A DNA stretch of 64,000 nucleotides from Artemia franciscana (Eukaryota > Arthropoda > Branchiopoda > Anostraca > Artemiidae), in NCBI RefSeq assembly GCF_032884065.1, contig NC_088868.1, positions 36,296,890-36,360,889 of the forward strand. The letters are read 5' to 3'. This document shows positions 11,291 to 21,290 of the stretch, one piece after another. Position numbers and translations under genes: made by a program. The notes beneath the pieces are model-generated. The model did no database searches, was not told where the DNA came from, and saw only the letters and a program-made list of their open reading frames with translations. Position 1 is the stretch's first letter, and each line of letters starts with the position of its first letter.

Positions 11291-11939
11291 GCACTCCAAT
11301 TTTGGCGCACTAAGTTTGGTTTTTAGTTTTGTTATAAGTATTTATATTATTTATAGAATTATGTGTGTGCTTTTCTTTGTTTCTTCTCATTTATTTTATT
11401 TTCGGCAATAGAAATCTTTCATTCATTCAAAGCAACACTTCAGTCTATTCCTAAAAAAAAACATTAGTGAAGTAGAGGGAATAAAAAAGGAAACTAATTC
11501 AATCTTAATTCTAGCACTTGGATTAAGTATACATAAATACAAATTTATGTATTCTTTTAATTCATAAACAAAAGGAAGCAGTAGACAAAAAAACATTACC
11601 GGAATCAAAAGTGAAGGTGGTTTTTCTCCGGTAGGATAGAAGGTAGGTAAGTAGGAAGGTAGATTAGGATGAATTCTTCTTCGCCTACAAAGATGTGACA
11701 GAGACATGCAGCATAAAACTACAGTGATTTCCCCAATCAAGCGCGAACACACCCCAGAAAATAGCCCAAAAAAGCCTTCATTGTCGTAGATATGGTACAG
11801 ACACTGTAAAGTAGACAGTTCTCCTCTAAAAGAAAAATATTACACAAATGAGCCAAAATCTTATTATTTGAATATTAATGAGCTGTCATATTGTTAAGGT
11901 ATTGTGAAAACTATTTTATCCCCATTCTTATTGTCCATG

Positions 11940-12190
11940 CAGTTCTTAAATACTTCCTTGGGGGTCTAAAAACTCTTCATCTTTTATCATATTTATAAAT
12001 TTATCTTCTATGAATGCATGTGCAGAAGGATCTATTTTTTAAAAACTTAATATGTGTGCTAATTTTTTTTTATAAGATGACAATTTGATGTATTAATATT
12101 TTATATTAGAAAATTACTAGACATGTGTTAAGTTTATCAACTGAAACAATTGAGATTCTCTTAGAGTTTCTTCAACATTATTCATACTTA
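11940..12190 (-). pseudogene. BTB/BACK fragment, copy 2
   Basis: The duplicate of 4395-4660 in the second block: the same BTB-end helix and degenerate BACK start, with stops. Confidence 0.5.
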
Positions 12191-12339
12191 TATCAATAGA
12201 TCTAGTATATATATAATCAACAATAGATTTTAATATATTTGATTTTATATTTTGTGTTTTTTTTATCAATAGATCTAGTAGATATATAATCAACAATAGA
12301 TTTTAATATATTTGATTTTATATTTTGTGTTTTTTTTTC
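12190..12339. repeat. Local 75 bp tandem duplication
   Basis: ATCAATAGATCTAGTA through TTTTATATTTTGTG occurs twice in a row, at about 12192 and 12266. Copy 1 of the block has it once (near 4645), so it arose after the segmental duplication. Confidence 0.85.
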
Positions 12340-12349
12340 ATTTGGTTCT

Positions 12350-12735
12350 GTAAGATTCACGTAGTTTCCCGTAAATACAACCCATTGTTGATATACTTTG
12401 TTTATGTTTTTGTAAAATTAATTTTTGATTTTCATTTAATGGTTCCTTTAAAGGCTTTATAAATTCTTCAGAGATTTGTGAAAATATTATTAAGGATTGT
12501 AACTCAGAAATATAGTTGATTCATACATCAATATCATGTTTTAACCATAAAATAATTGCTTTATATACATCTTCGTATTTCGGTTCATCTATTTTTTCAC
12601 TTGATAAAATAACTTAGTTCATAATATTCTGAATCTAAAAACTATTCATCTTTTATTATAATTATAGATTTATCATCTATGAATACATTTGTAGAAGAAT
12701 CTAACTCTTTTAAACGTATCATGTCCGCCAATCTT
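12350..12735 (-). pseudogene. BACK-domain fragment, copy 2
   Basis: The duplicate of 4740-5106, with the same BACK helices and stops. Confidence 0.55.
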
Positions 12736-12784
12736 TTTGTATAATGACATTGTAATATATTTTATTATTTGACAGAGCATATTT

Positions 12785-13075
12785 TAAATTATTTGGATTA
12801 TTCCTATTCATCAAGTATTTATATTTAAGCTGACTTAAAACAAGTCAGTTGGCTTCTCCCCCCCCCCCAATGGGAATTCCCACAATTTGCTTATACAAAT
12901 TACTATTAAATCTTATATAAGTATTATATAAAACAAATTCTAATAAGTCAAAAATCATGTCTTAGCTGTAACATGTCGAACTAACTGTATTGTTAAGGCA
13001 GTTTATCCATCTAGCTTTTTTATTATAAGTTTCTATTTTTAAGAACCTCTTACTAAATAAGAGGAACGGTGAATA
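12785..13075 (-). pseudogene. Penelope-like RT fragment, copy 2
   Basis: The duplicate of 5155-5440: IVGIPIGG, then a poly-C run slightly longer than in copy 1. It is dead in the same place. Confidence 0.6.
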
Positions 13076-13084
13076 TACATGTAT

Positions 13085-13455
13085 AAGGTGACCAGACCTG
13101 TCATGTATTTCAAACACGTAAATACAACCTATTGTTCATATTTTTGGTTTATGTTTTTGTAAAATTAAATTTTGATAATCAGCTAATGGTTCCTTTATAG
13201 TGTTTATAAATTCTTCAGATTGGTGAAAATTTTATCAAGGATTTTGAATTAGAAATATGGTCGATTCTTTTATGACTGTAGCACGATGCCAGCTAACACC
13301 TTTGGTAGCGTTTCCGTCTTTGACAAAGCATGGTACCTATCTACCAAACACTTTTCGATGTGGTTAGCCTGGCCTTTAAGAATAAAGTTTGCATCGTGTT
13401 TGGCTATTTCATAAGGGCAAAAGTTCTGTTTAACGGCTAATGTCTCTGTACACAC
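13085..13455 (-). pseudogene. Kelch-like fragments, copy 2
   Basis: Duplicates of 5455-5630 and 5641-5826. The 61-codon frame at 13270-13455 stays open with a few substitutions. Confidence 0.4.
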
Positions 13456-13508
13456 TGAAATGAGTGACGGTAATCTAGTAGAAATTTAGAATTACCATAA
13501 ATATATAT

Positions 13509-13608
13509 NNNNNNNNNNNNNNNNNNNNNNNNNNNNNNNNNNNNNNNNNNNNNNNNNNNNNNNNNNNNNNNNNNNNNNNNNNNNNNNNNNNNNNNNNNNN
13601 NNNNNNNN
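13509..13608. other. Assembly gap (100 N)
   Basis: Exactly 100 N, the conventional size for a gap of unknown length. It separates the segmental duplication from retroelement sequence, so adjacency across it is not proven. Confidence 0.99.
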
Positions 13609-13857
13609 AGAGAAACTTTCATTAATTTGCGGAACGACTTATGGTTATTTACAGTACCTAAAAAGACGGTAGGAACCCTATCCTGCTATAACAATACAGA
13701 AAAAATTGACCCCAGCTATCGAACCGAAATATTGTTACAGGACGTTGGAACTATTACAATCAAACAAGGTTGCAGACTTGTAACTAAAGAAACAACTGTC
13801 CAAACACCTCTAATCACAACCAGCACTAACGTCATGAGCCCAAAATTAATAAACTTA
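13609..13857 (+). pseudogene. Retroelement env fragment
   Basis: This piece matches 29748-29990 and the equivalent part of the second env nearly exactly (the WLFTVPKKTVGTLSCYNN segment through ITTSTNVMSPK). It is the membrane-proximal part of the envelope ectodomain. It starts at the gap and stops abruptly before the region leading to the transmembrane helix, then runs into LTR sequence, so an internal deletion joined env to the LTR. Confidence 0.85.
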
Positions 13858-13908
13858 GTTCATTAACTCATAAAACAATTAACAAACGCTTAAAAACAAT
13901 TCATATTC

Positions 13909-14010
13909 AGAAGAGAGCGGGAACGGAACAGAAGAGCCGTAGTACCAGCAGTACTATTGTACTTAAATTGCTAGGGGATAGGTGTTCCGGGTCCCGTACT
14001 TCCCATTTTG
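13909..14010 (+). repeat. Dispersed ~105 nt structured module (LTR A copy)
   Basis: CAGAAGAGAGCGGGAACG through CTTCCCATTTTG. Its stem GTAC/TATT/GTAC lies at 13951-13962. The same module occurs in the other two LTRs and, diverged, at 39827-39930 outside any LTR. Confidence 0.75.
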
Positions 14011-15427
14011 TTAGAAGCGTAAAAACAATACAGACATAACAATTGCTGAAGTATTAAGCAATAAAAATACTTTGAGGTGATAAACTAAAATGAAGTTATA
14101 CCAGTTCAATGACTGAAACGGGCAAGGACACGAGAATTGTGAATAGGTGTGAAAGTAACAATCCAAAAATAAGTGATGAACAATTAAGGAAAATGCAATT
14201 AGTATTTTTAAAACTTAAATTTAAAAAAAAGTACAAGTGGTGATTTGTTATATAACCTTGTATATTTTTACACTCTAATGTTAGAATACCAGGGATCAAT
14301 TTAAGGGAAAATTTAATATAATAGATAAAATTGATTATAATTCAAATAAAAACAAACGATTGGAACCAGGTATTCATTTGTAAACACAGTTAATGTCAAG
14401 TGCTGTCGTTATGTAATTTTAAGAAGTAGGGACATAGCTTTGAATAATCATTCTAAAGTGAATAATGAAAATATTTAATGGACAAAATAGAATTTTGGAA
14501 AGAAAGGGATCAGTCTAGTTGATGAGGACATCAATCTACAACGGGAAAGGGTATATGAAACATATAGGCCAGCCACCCCCCCCCTTATAAAATTCAGGAC
14601 CAAATCTCTTATTCATACCCCCTTAGTAAATTTCAAATTAAACGTCTTCGAAGCATATTTAAGTTTTAAAGTTAAATTCAATTCTCCACAAGATCCGTGA
14701 GTATAAGTTGAATTATTTGTTATTTCAGTAAGCGAAAAGTTACAAAAAACAAAAAAGCTTCCTTTTGAATCATCCAATCAAAATCAAATCTCTATTACTG
14801 GTTTATATGAACCTTTGTTTTTTTTTAATAAAAAAAACAGAAGGGAAAATCCTTGTTCCCTTCTCTTTTGTCCCATGGGGGCGGAGACTGGTATCATTAT
14901 TGGAAAATACCAGTAATATTGCGATTTTTTCAGTAGAGGTCACCTGCCCAAGTCAACTGTCGAGTTCTTGTTTTAGAAATCCAGTTTGAGTCTTATATTA
15001 GCACGACGCAGGCAGCCAGTTAGTTCAGTCGAGTACTGGCGTGTACCATTTCATGCTATAGATTATTGAAGTGGTCATATCCAAAGTTGTATGTAAGTAC
15101 GAAAATAAAATTATTGTCTTATAATCATTTTTGTCTATGAGCTAAGGCATCAGATACAGTTCCTCTAGTCTTTCAGGCACGGTCCCAAGGGAATCTATAC
15201 TGTTTAAGAGACCTGAACATCCCAAAGATGATTCTGTCTCCAAGATTACTGGAGATTATTCACAGAACCTTCTTATTGTGTTAGTTATTTAGCTCTAATA
15301 TCAAGATCTGAATATCTCATACCGATATTAAGCTACCAAGACCTAGAAAAGTCCCAATTACCTCGTAGCAACAAAAAGCAAAAACACCTCCCAATTTCAC
15401 TCAATTTATTATAACTCCCCCCCGTAA
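13909..15427 (+). repeat. 5' LTR of element A, 5'-truncated and diverged
   Basis: Corresponds to the last ~1.65 kb of the complete LTRs at 30391-33235 and 54511-57348. Shared blocks include the 105 nt module near its start, the AACAATTGGAACCAGGTATTCAT-type block (14357-14380), a poly(A) signal AATAAA at 15104-15109 and the conserved 3' part with CATCAG, ACAGTTCCTCTAGTCTT and AAGGGAATCTATA. It ends CCGTAACA. The 5' portion that begins TGTAATAATC in the others is missing. It is visibly more diverged than the two full LTRs are from each other. Confidence 0.8.
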
Positions 15428-15428
15428 C

Positions 15429-15440
15429 AGTGGCGCGGTC
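15429..15440 (+). promoter_or_regulatory. Primer binding site (tRNA-type), element A
   Basis: TGGCGCGGTCTT follows the LTR end (GTAACA) after one base. TGGCGC plus GTC is the form used by errantivirus-type elements that prime from a tRNA 3' end. The same motif follows the LTR at 33238. Confidence 0.7.
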
Positions 15441-15720
15441 TTCAATGAAAAGACATTAAAATGAACTGTAGGTACCTGACAGTATGACTACATACTAACA
15501 TAGACAAACAAGATTGTTTACAAATTATTTTATTGATTTTTAAGTGCAGTGGAATTTGATTTCTATTTTTGTGTTTTTTATATATGTGTATACCCCATCC
15601 AAAAATAATTAAAATCTTTAATAATTAAAATGACATACGTTAAAATTAAAAAAGCTAAATATTTATATACCGCATACCGTCAGTAATATTTTTAAAAAGA
15701 ACTGAACTAAAACAATAAAT

Positions 15721-16740
15721 ATGGCCCAGGAACAAGATGAACTATTAAAAGCGCAACAAATTATTGCAACTAAGGTAGAAACTGCAAAATCATTACCAGA
15801 ATATGAAGGAGATACGGACGTTGATCAATTCAACATCCATTTAGGACAATTCGTAGAAAGGATAAAAATTGACTTAAGTGTTAAACAATATGCTACCCTT
15901 AAGACTAAAAGGAAAGGCACTAACGTTTTTAAAGCAAATTGAAAACAATTACCACATCAACAATTAACTCGATAGAGTTATTGCAACAGGCCTTCCAGAA
16001 AAGATTCATTGACACTAGTTCAATGAATAAACTGAAACATAACCTAGTAACATTTGAACAGACTTAAAACGTAAGAGGATATTTGCACAAGATTAGAATC
16101 GCAACAGAAGCGCGATACGGTCCAGGTGAAGGGGAATTATATGAAAAAAATAATACTCAATGCATTTAAACAGGGACTCACCCAAAACAATATCGTCTAT
16201 TAATCGCAAAAAATATTGATAACTTAGAACTAGTTCAGGAAGTGGAGAGCCGTAGAAATAGACTCAATTGTCCTACAGCATCAAAAATTATCAATAAATG
16301 CAGTAGAAAACAAAACCGCTATAAAATCAAGAAATCCCACTCTGCGACTTTTCTCCCGAGAATCATCGCTAAAACCCATTCGAAATCAAATTCGAACCAC
16401 CACACCTCCAAGACAAGTACGTTTTGCCCCCGATAATCAATTAGGATCACAAACCAATAATGAACCACTAAGGTGCTAGACCTGTAACCGATTGGGTCAT
16501 ATAGCAAGGAATTGTTTTGTGAACAACAATTATAGCCATACATATCGATATCGCGGAAGGACAAATCAACCTAGTAACGGTTGGAATAGAAATACAAGAG
16601 GTAGTTATATCAGCCGACAGCAACAGTATAACAACTCCAACTCAAATAATAATCAAGAAAACCAAAGTAGAACAAATGAAAGTTCTACACCAAACATCTG
16701 GGAACCTCAGGGAAACAATACAAGCCTCCAAAATTCGTAG
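15721..16740 (+). pseudogene. gag: gag, broken, with CCHC zinc knuckle
   Basis: The ATG at 15721 opens 73 codons (MAQEQDELLKAQ start, then SLPEYEGDTDVDQF, typical of gypsy-type capsid openings). After a frameshift the capsid core continues (LLQQAFQKRF, NVRGYLHKIRIATEARYG). A zinc knuckle C-x2-C-x4-H-x4-C lies at 16474-16515, but a TAG stop occupies the second knuckle position. A Gln/Asn-rich basic tail follows to 16740. Gag would form the particle and bind RNA. At least three frameshifts or stops make it non-functional here. Confidence 0.8.
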
Positions 16741-16800
16741 GACCAAAGTTTGGCGGTAGGCACACTTATAGGTCCTCACCAGTGATTATACCATTTTTGA

Positions 16801-19141
16801 GTGCAAATAATAATAATATGTTACCAATATTTGAAAATTTTAATGTATGGAATATTTATTTTTCAGCCCTTATAGATTCAGGGGCGACAGTAAATGTGAT
16901 AAATACATCCGTATTTAACAAGTTGCCCAATTATATTAAACAATGAATGTATATTATGTGTCCCAACTTATCAAGCGTAACCGGGCATAATCTGGACGAA
17001 AGGAGAACTGTGTATCTAAACTTACGCAAGGACAACAGAAATTTCCATACTCGATTTGTAATTTGTAAAAATTTTCCATACGAAGCCATGATAGGCGCTA
17101 ATTCTATAAAAGCCAATAAAATATTATTCGATGTAGCAAATTCAAAATTTATATACCCGAAGGGTACCAAATCAACAATAGATAACATACAAGCAAACAA
17201 GGTAAAGGAGAACATAGGCAATATGAAAGAGTATAGAAAGAAACAAATTAAAGAAATTTCTTATTTATGGAAAAAACTAACTAGTGTAGAGATTCCCAGG
17301 AAAAAACCAAGAGATAATATTCTAAACTTAATAGAAGAAACTCATAAAGAAAAATAGTATGAATTTTTAGTACGAAAAACTAAAATTCCCCGGAATCAAT
17401 GCAAAAAGTCCAAATATCCCAAATGCTAGAACCCACTAATGATAAAAACGAAATTTGGATAGCCTCACCACTGGAGGATATTTCGAAAAAATATAACATG
17501 CGAGAACAAATCATAAATTACGAAAAGGGTGAAGGTTACATTTGGGTAACGAACACTCACGCAAATGACCTGATTACCTTAAGCAAAGGAACGAGTTTAG
17601 TAGAAATACAAACAGTATCGAAAACAGATATAAATAATTGAAAAAAAAGCTTAGTGAATAATATAAATATTGAAGTTGACAAGGAATATCCCCTGACAAG
17701 AATTCAATTTCTTGCAAAATTCGAACTAAATCACATAACTGACATTCCATTGAAACAAAAATTATGCGATTTACTATGGGAATATAAAGATGTTTTTTCG
17801 ACATCTGAAGACGACATAGGACTTATCCCATTTTATGAACATGCCATCCAAACTAAGGGACTACCAGTGGCAAAACAGCCCTACCGTATCCCATATAAGC
17901 ATAAGGAATGGCTAACAAATAAAATCCAGGACCTCGAAAGAAACCAGGTCATAAGACCAAGCATAAGTCTATATTCTGCGCCCGTTGTACTTGTGCCAAA
18001 GTAAAATAATGATCTTAGGTTAGTAGTAGATTATAGAGCCCTGAATAAGCAGGTGCTCAGTGACAATTTTCCTCTACCTAGAAAAGCTGAAATTCTAGAT
18101 TCCATATCAAATAAAATATTTACTTCCCTAGATTTGACACAAGGCTATCAAGTAAAAATAGCAGAGGGGGATGTATACAAAACCGCATTTTCTACAACAG
18201 AATGTGGGTCTTATGAATATTTAAGGTTACCTTTTGGACTAAAAAATAGTTCAAGTGCACTGTGTAGACCCTTACTTCACTTATTAAGAGGTCTAAATAA
18301 TAAAATTCACTCCGTGGACGATGTGATTTGCATGGACAAAGATCCCAAAGACCGTTTAGTAACCTTAGCTAAAGTATTCGAGAAATCTAGAGAATGTAAT
18401 TTAAAATGTAGACCAGAAAAATTGAATCTTCTTCAAACAAAACTAACATTTTTAGGAGTAGTTGTAACACAAGGACAAATTTCTCCATACCCTGAAAAAA
18501 TTAAATTTGTTAAAAATAAAAAACCCCTCCAAACTATTAGGCAATTACGAGGAATATTAGGATTAATGAGTTATCTTTGAAAATTCATAAGGAATTACGC
18601 ATAGGTAGCGAAACCACTAACTGACCTTACTTGAAGGAACCCACATAAGATTATTTGGTCTAGGAAAGCTCAAGAATCCTTAGATCACTTAAAACAGACT
18701 CTTATTTCAGAACCTATATTATCATTACCAGAGTTCCAATCAGGATAATTTGTTGTTACAACGGATGCCTCAGCCAAGGGAATTGGGGCGATTTTCTCCC
18801 AAATAATAAACGGAGAAGAAAAAGTTACAGCGTACGCTTCTCGTACCCTCACCCCCGGAGAAAGTAACTCTGCTAAACAGTTTGAATTATTATCAATTAT
18901 ACATCATCTCGATAAGTTTAGGCATTTTTTAGTAAGAAGAAAATTTAAACTACGTTCCGACCATAAAAGCCTACAATATTTACAGACCTTCAAGAAGCCA
19001 ACAGGGATACTCGCGAGATGGATACTAAAAATCCAAGATTTAGACTATGAAATTGAATATCTTAAGGGAAAACAAACTGCCCCATGTGATTATCTAAGTA
19101 GATTTCCAAATAATACTCCTGTAAAAATGAAAACGAAGAAG
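16801..19141 (+). pseudogene. pol: pol: protease, reverse transcriptase, RNase H; broken
   Basis: Aspartic protease motif ALIDSGATVNVI has its catalytic D at 16875-16877. A linker (17399-17641, with a VTNTHANDL..KGTSL pattern) leads to the gypsy-type RT: KQPYRIP, VLVPK followed by a TAA stop (18002-18004), LRLVVDYRALN, FTSLDLTQGYQ, YLRLPFGLKN and SVDD at 18311-18322, where the usual Tyr of YXDD is Ser. RNase H has TTDAS (D at 18764-18766), YASRTL, FELLSI and LRSDHKSLQ. The RNase H end (CDYLSRFPN) lies near 19107. Further TGA, TAG and TAA stops fall between 18578 and 18750. Order and motifs place it in the Ty3/gypsy (Metaviridae) group. Confidence 0.9.
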
Positions 19142-19400
19142 TTAACACAATAAAAGCGAAATACGCTCCAAAAAGTAAAAATTTAAAAATAAAACCAATA
19201 ATCCGGTTAATGAGGAACACAAAAGCAGCCCGTTTTCATTAAATAGCATCAAAATATGTCAAAAGAAAGACAATATATGCGCTGCTCTAATAGATTATTT
19301 CTAAAATGATAAACAACTACCTGATACTAGGAAATCATTCAAAAAGAAATTGATAAATTCTATTATGATTTAGATGAAAAAATATTATGTAGAATAATGA
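19142..19400 (+). pseudogene. Remnant leading to integrase; core missing
   Basis: Fragments in changing frames read QKKDNICAALIDYF and IDKFYYDLDEKILCRI, like the spacer between RNase H and integrase in gypsy elements. No HHCC zinc module and no D-D-E core follow; unrelated sequence begins instead. So integrase appears deleted or replaced in this copy. Confidence 0.45.
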
Positions 19401-19504
19401 TGGTAAAGAGGTGTACGCTGAAACACTGTACCTTAACTACGATTTAACAAAATTTTAACCTCATACATATAGATTTGGCTTAAAATTAGCAAATACCCCT
19501 AAAT

Positions 19505-19980
19505 ACCCCTAAATACCAACCCGCGAGAGGAGAAGTAAAAATAAAATATTCAAATAAAAGTAATAAAGGAAAGAATTTGACAAGCCTTCAACTATTAATA
19601 AGAAAACTACAACAAAGATTTAATATAAGCTATTGGTTTTGTAAGAGCCCCAATTAAACCGATCTACTTTTGACTGATAAATGTAGGCCACCTAAAATTT
19701 GTTATAAAATCGAAGAAAATAAAAATTGTATTAAGTACAAAGAAGTACACCACCCCTTAGATGAAATCCGACATTATGCCAGATTTACGTATGACCCAAC
19801 GTCCCCAGAATACGCAGTAAGGGGAAATAAATTTTTTTTAAAAAGAAAAAAATCGGTAGAAGCAAAAAAGACACGTATAAAAGTAAATTAAAATAAAAAA
19901 ATTCAAACAATAAAGAAAATCTACAATTTTTTAGACGAAACACCAGAAGGACTCCAGGCTGAAAAGGTAATTACTCATTA
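19505..19980 (+). pseudogene. Unknown accessory ORF (X), two in-frame stops
   Basis: A single frame from about 19505 to a TAG at 19978-19980 is open except for two stops, after SYWFCKSPN and at 19889-19891. It is lysine-rich, with HYARFTYDPTSPEYAV in the middle and a GLQAEKVITH ending. A related C-terminal tail (EKTSVNQVTAN) ends at 21245, just before the second SOCS-box gene, so this ORF and the SOCS gene seem to have been duplicated together. I do not recognise a family. It could instead be a displaced part of pol. Confidence 0.35.
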
Positions 19981-20026
19981 GCTAATTAGCCTGCTTATAC
20001 GCGTAACTAGTACTAACCGGGGAAAA

Positions 20027-21074
20027 ATGGCGCGACGAAGAACCTTAAGTAGTACCGATGCTTTAAGACCCAACCAAGACCTGATATTTGCGAGACCAGA
20101 ATTTTGGATTTCAAATAAAACCCAAAGTTTACCAACCTCTCGGTAATAGACTATGAATTACGTGAAATAATCTTCGAATCCGCAATAACTAATGCAATAA
20201 GGAACTTGCAATATAATACCTTAAGTTCTCTATTGCAAGTTCCCGTTATTTTTAAAGATCATTTCAATATACACGGAATGATCATTCTATTATACGGCTC
20301 CTTTACACAGGATATAATGAGGAAAGATTACAATTATAGGCACGAAAATGCTTTATACACCTTCGCAGCCCTACTCCAAGCAATGCCCCCCGCTAAGTAT
20401 CCTTTAATAGCATCTTTAATACGCGAAAATCTTTGGCACACGCAACAAGAACCAGGTTTCAAGATAGTGGGGCCCTTAAAGTTTCTGGAGTTGCTACTAG
20501 ACGTGAATTAAAAAATAGTGGAAAATGAAAATATATTGTCGGGAATATATAAGAATTATTTATGGTATAGTGCCGATTTTGACCCAATAATTGTAAACAA
20601 TACAACCCATTATATTTATGATGAACAGTATATAGAATAAAAAAATGTAACGATAAAATTCTAAATGAACGATGAAAATTTTGGATCAGAAATTTTGCCA
20701 GATAAAGACATCATTGTGTATGAAAAATTCCTAGACACAGCTAGCCCGCTATGCTTCCGTAAACAATTGATTTATAAGATAATTCACACGACCTCAAATA
20801 AACTCAGTCTAAAAGATCAATGCAGGAAGCAAATACGGCAAATGTTAAGGAAAAGGACATTCATTACTCCATACATAGCATCCAAATACCCGCTGTCCTA
20901 AAGAAATATATAATGTACATCGAAAACGGTCCCGAATTCGACAACAAAGACTTCCAATTAACGTTTAAAACCCCCTACCTTTTAAAATCAGAGTATAATT
21001 TACTGGCCAATAGTGGACAAATTTTGAGAATTACGGAAAAATATGACATTGACGATCCTAAAACAGTGTTTTAG
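20027..21074 (+). pseudogene. SOCS-box protein, first paralogue, frameshifted
   Basis: The ATG at 20027 begins a frame (MARRRTLSS, then KTQSLP) matching the start of the intact gene at 21291. A frameshift near 20143 leads to 20206-20511, which aligns with residues about 78-175 of that gene (SFTQDIMRKDYNY, KYPLIASLIRENLW, GPLKFLELL). Stops follow, then 20665-20901 gives the BC-box S-L-K-D-Q-C-R-K-Q-I at 20806-20835. A last frameshift near 20860 leads to SIQIPAVLKKYI, the Cul5-box position. A SOCS box binds Elongin B/C and Cullin-5. The N-terminal domain is unknown. It is a dead paralogue in tandem with the live-looking one. Confidence 0.65.
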
Positions 21075-21117
21075 TAAGCTTTTTCCACACGCTTTATGTA
21101 ATTTTTCTAATTTGTAG

Positions 21118-21245
21118 ACAAAGAAGGACTGTTTAAAATAAAAGAAAAATTTGGTTGGCTGCGAAAAGGAACAATCAATACCTTAATAAACACGTCATAC
21201 GCAATTCTAGAAAAAACCAGTGTCAATCAGGTAACCGCCAATTAA
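21118..21245 (+). pseudogene. Duplicated tail of ORF X
   Basis: A short frame ending INTSYAILEKTSVNQVTAN sits in the same position relative to the second SOCS-box gene as the end of ORF X does to the first. Both are followed by a similar block with AATTA, CTAA and TTGCTTATA before the next ATG, which supports tandem duplication of a two-gene unit. Confidence 0.4.
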
Positions 21246-21290
21246 CTAACTAACTTGCTTATAACTAACAAACATTGAAAAAGAAATATA

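Larger units (their letters stand above)
10790..13508 (+). repeat. Segmental duplication, block 2 copy 2
   Basis: Matches 3288-5879. It ends in an AT run exactly at the N gap, so its true right boundary is unknown. Confidence 0.9.

Noticed and set aside
21074..21117. Possible 44 bp intron (GTAAGC...TTTGTAG) joining SOCS paralogue 1 to the next frame
   Set aside because: Splicing would still give a stop at the junction, and the length is below usual arthropod introns.
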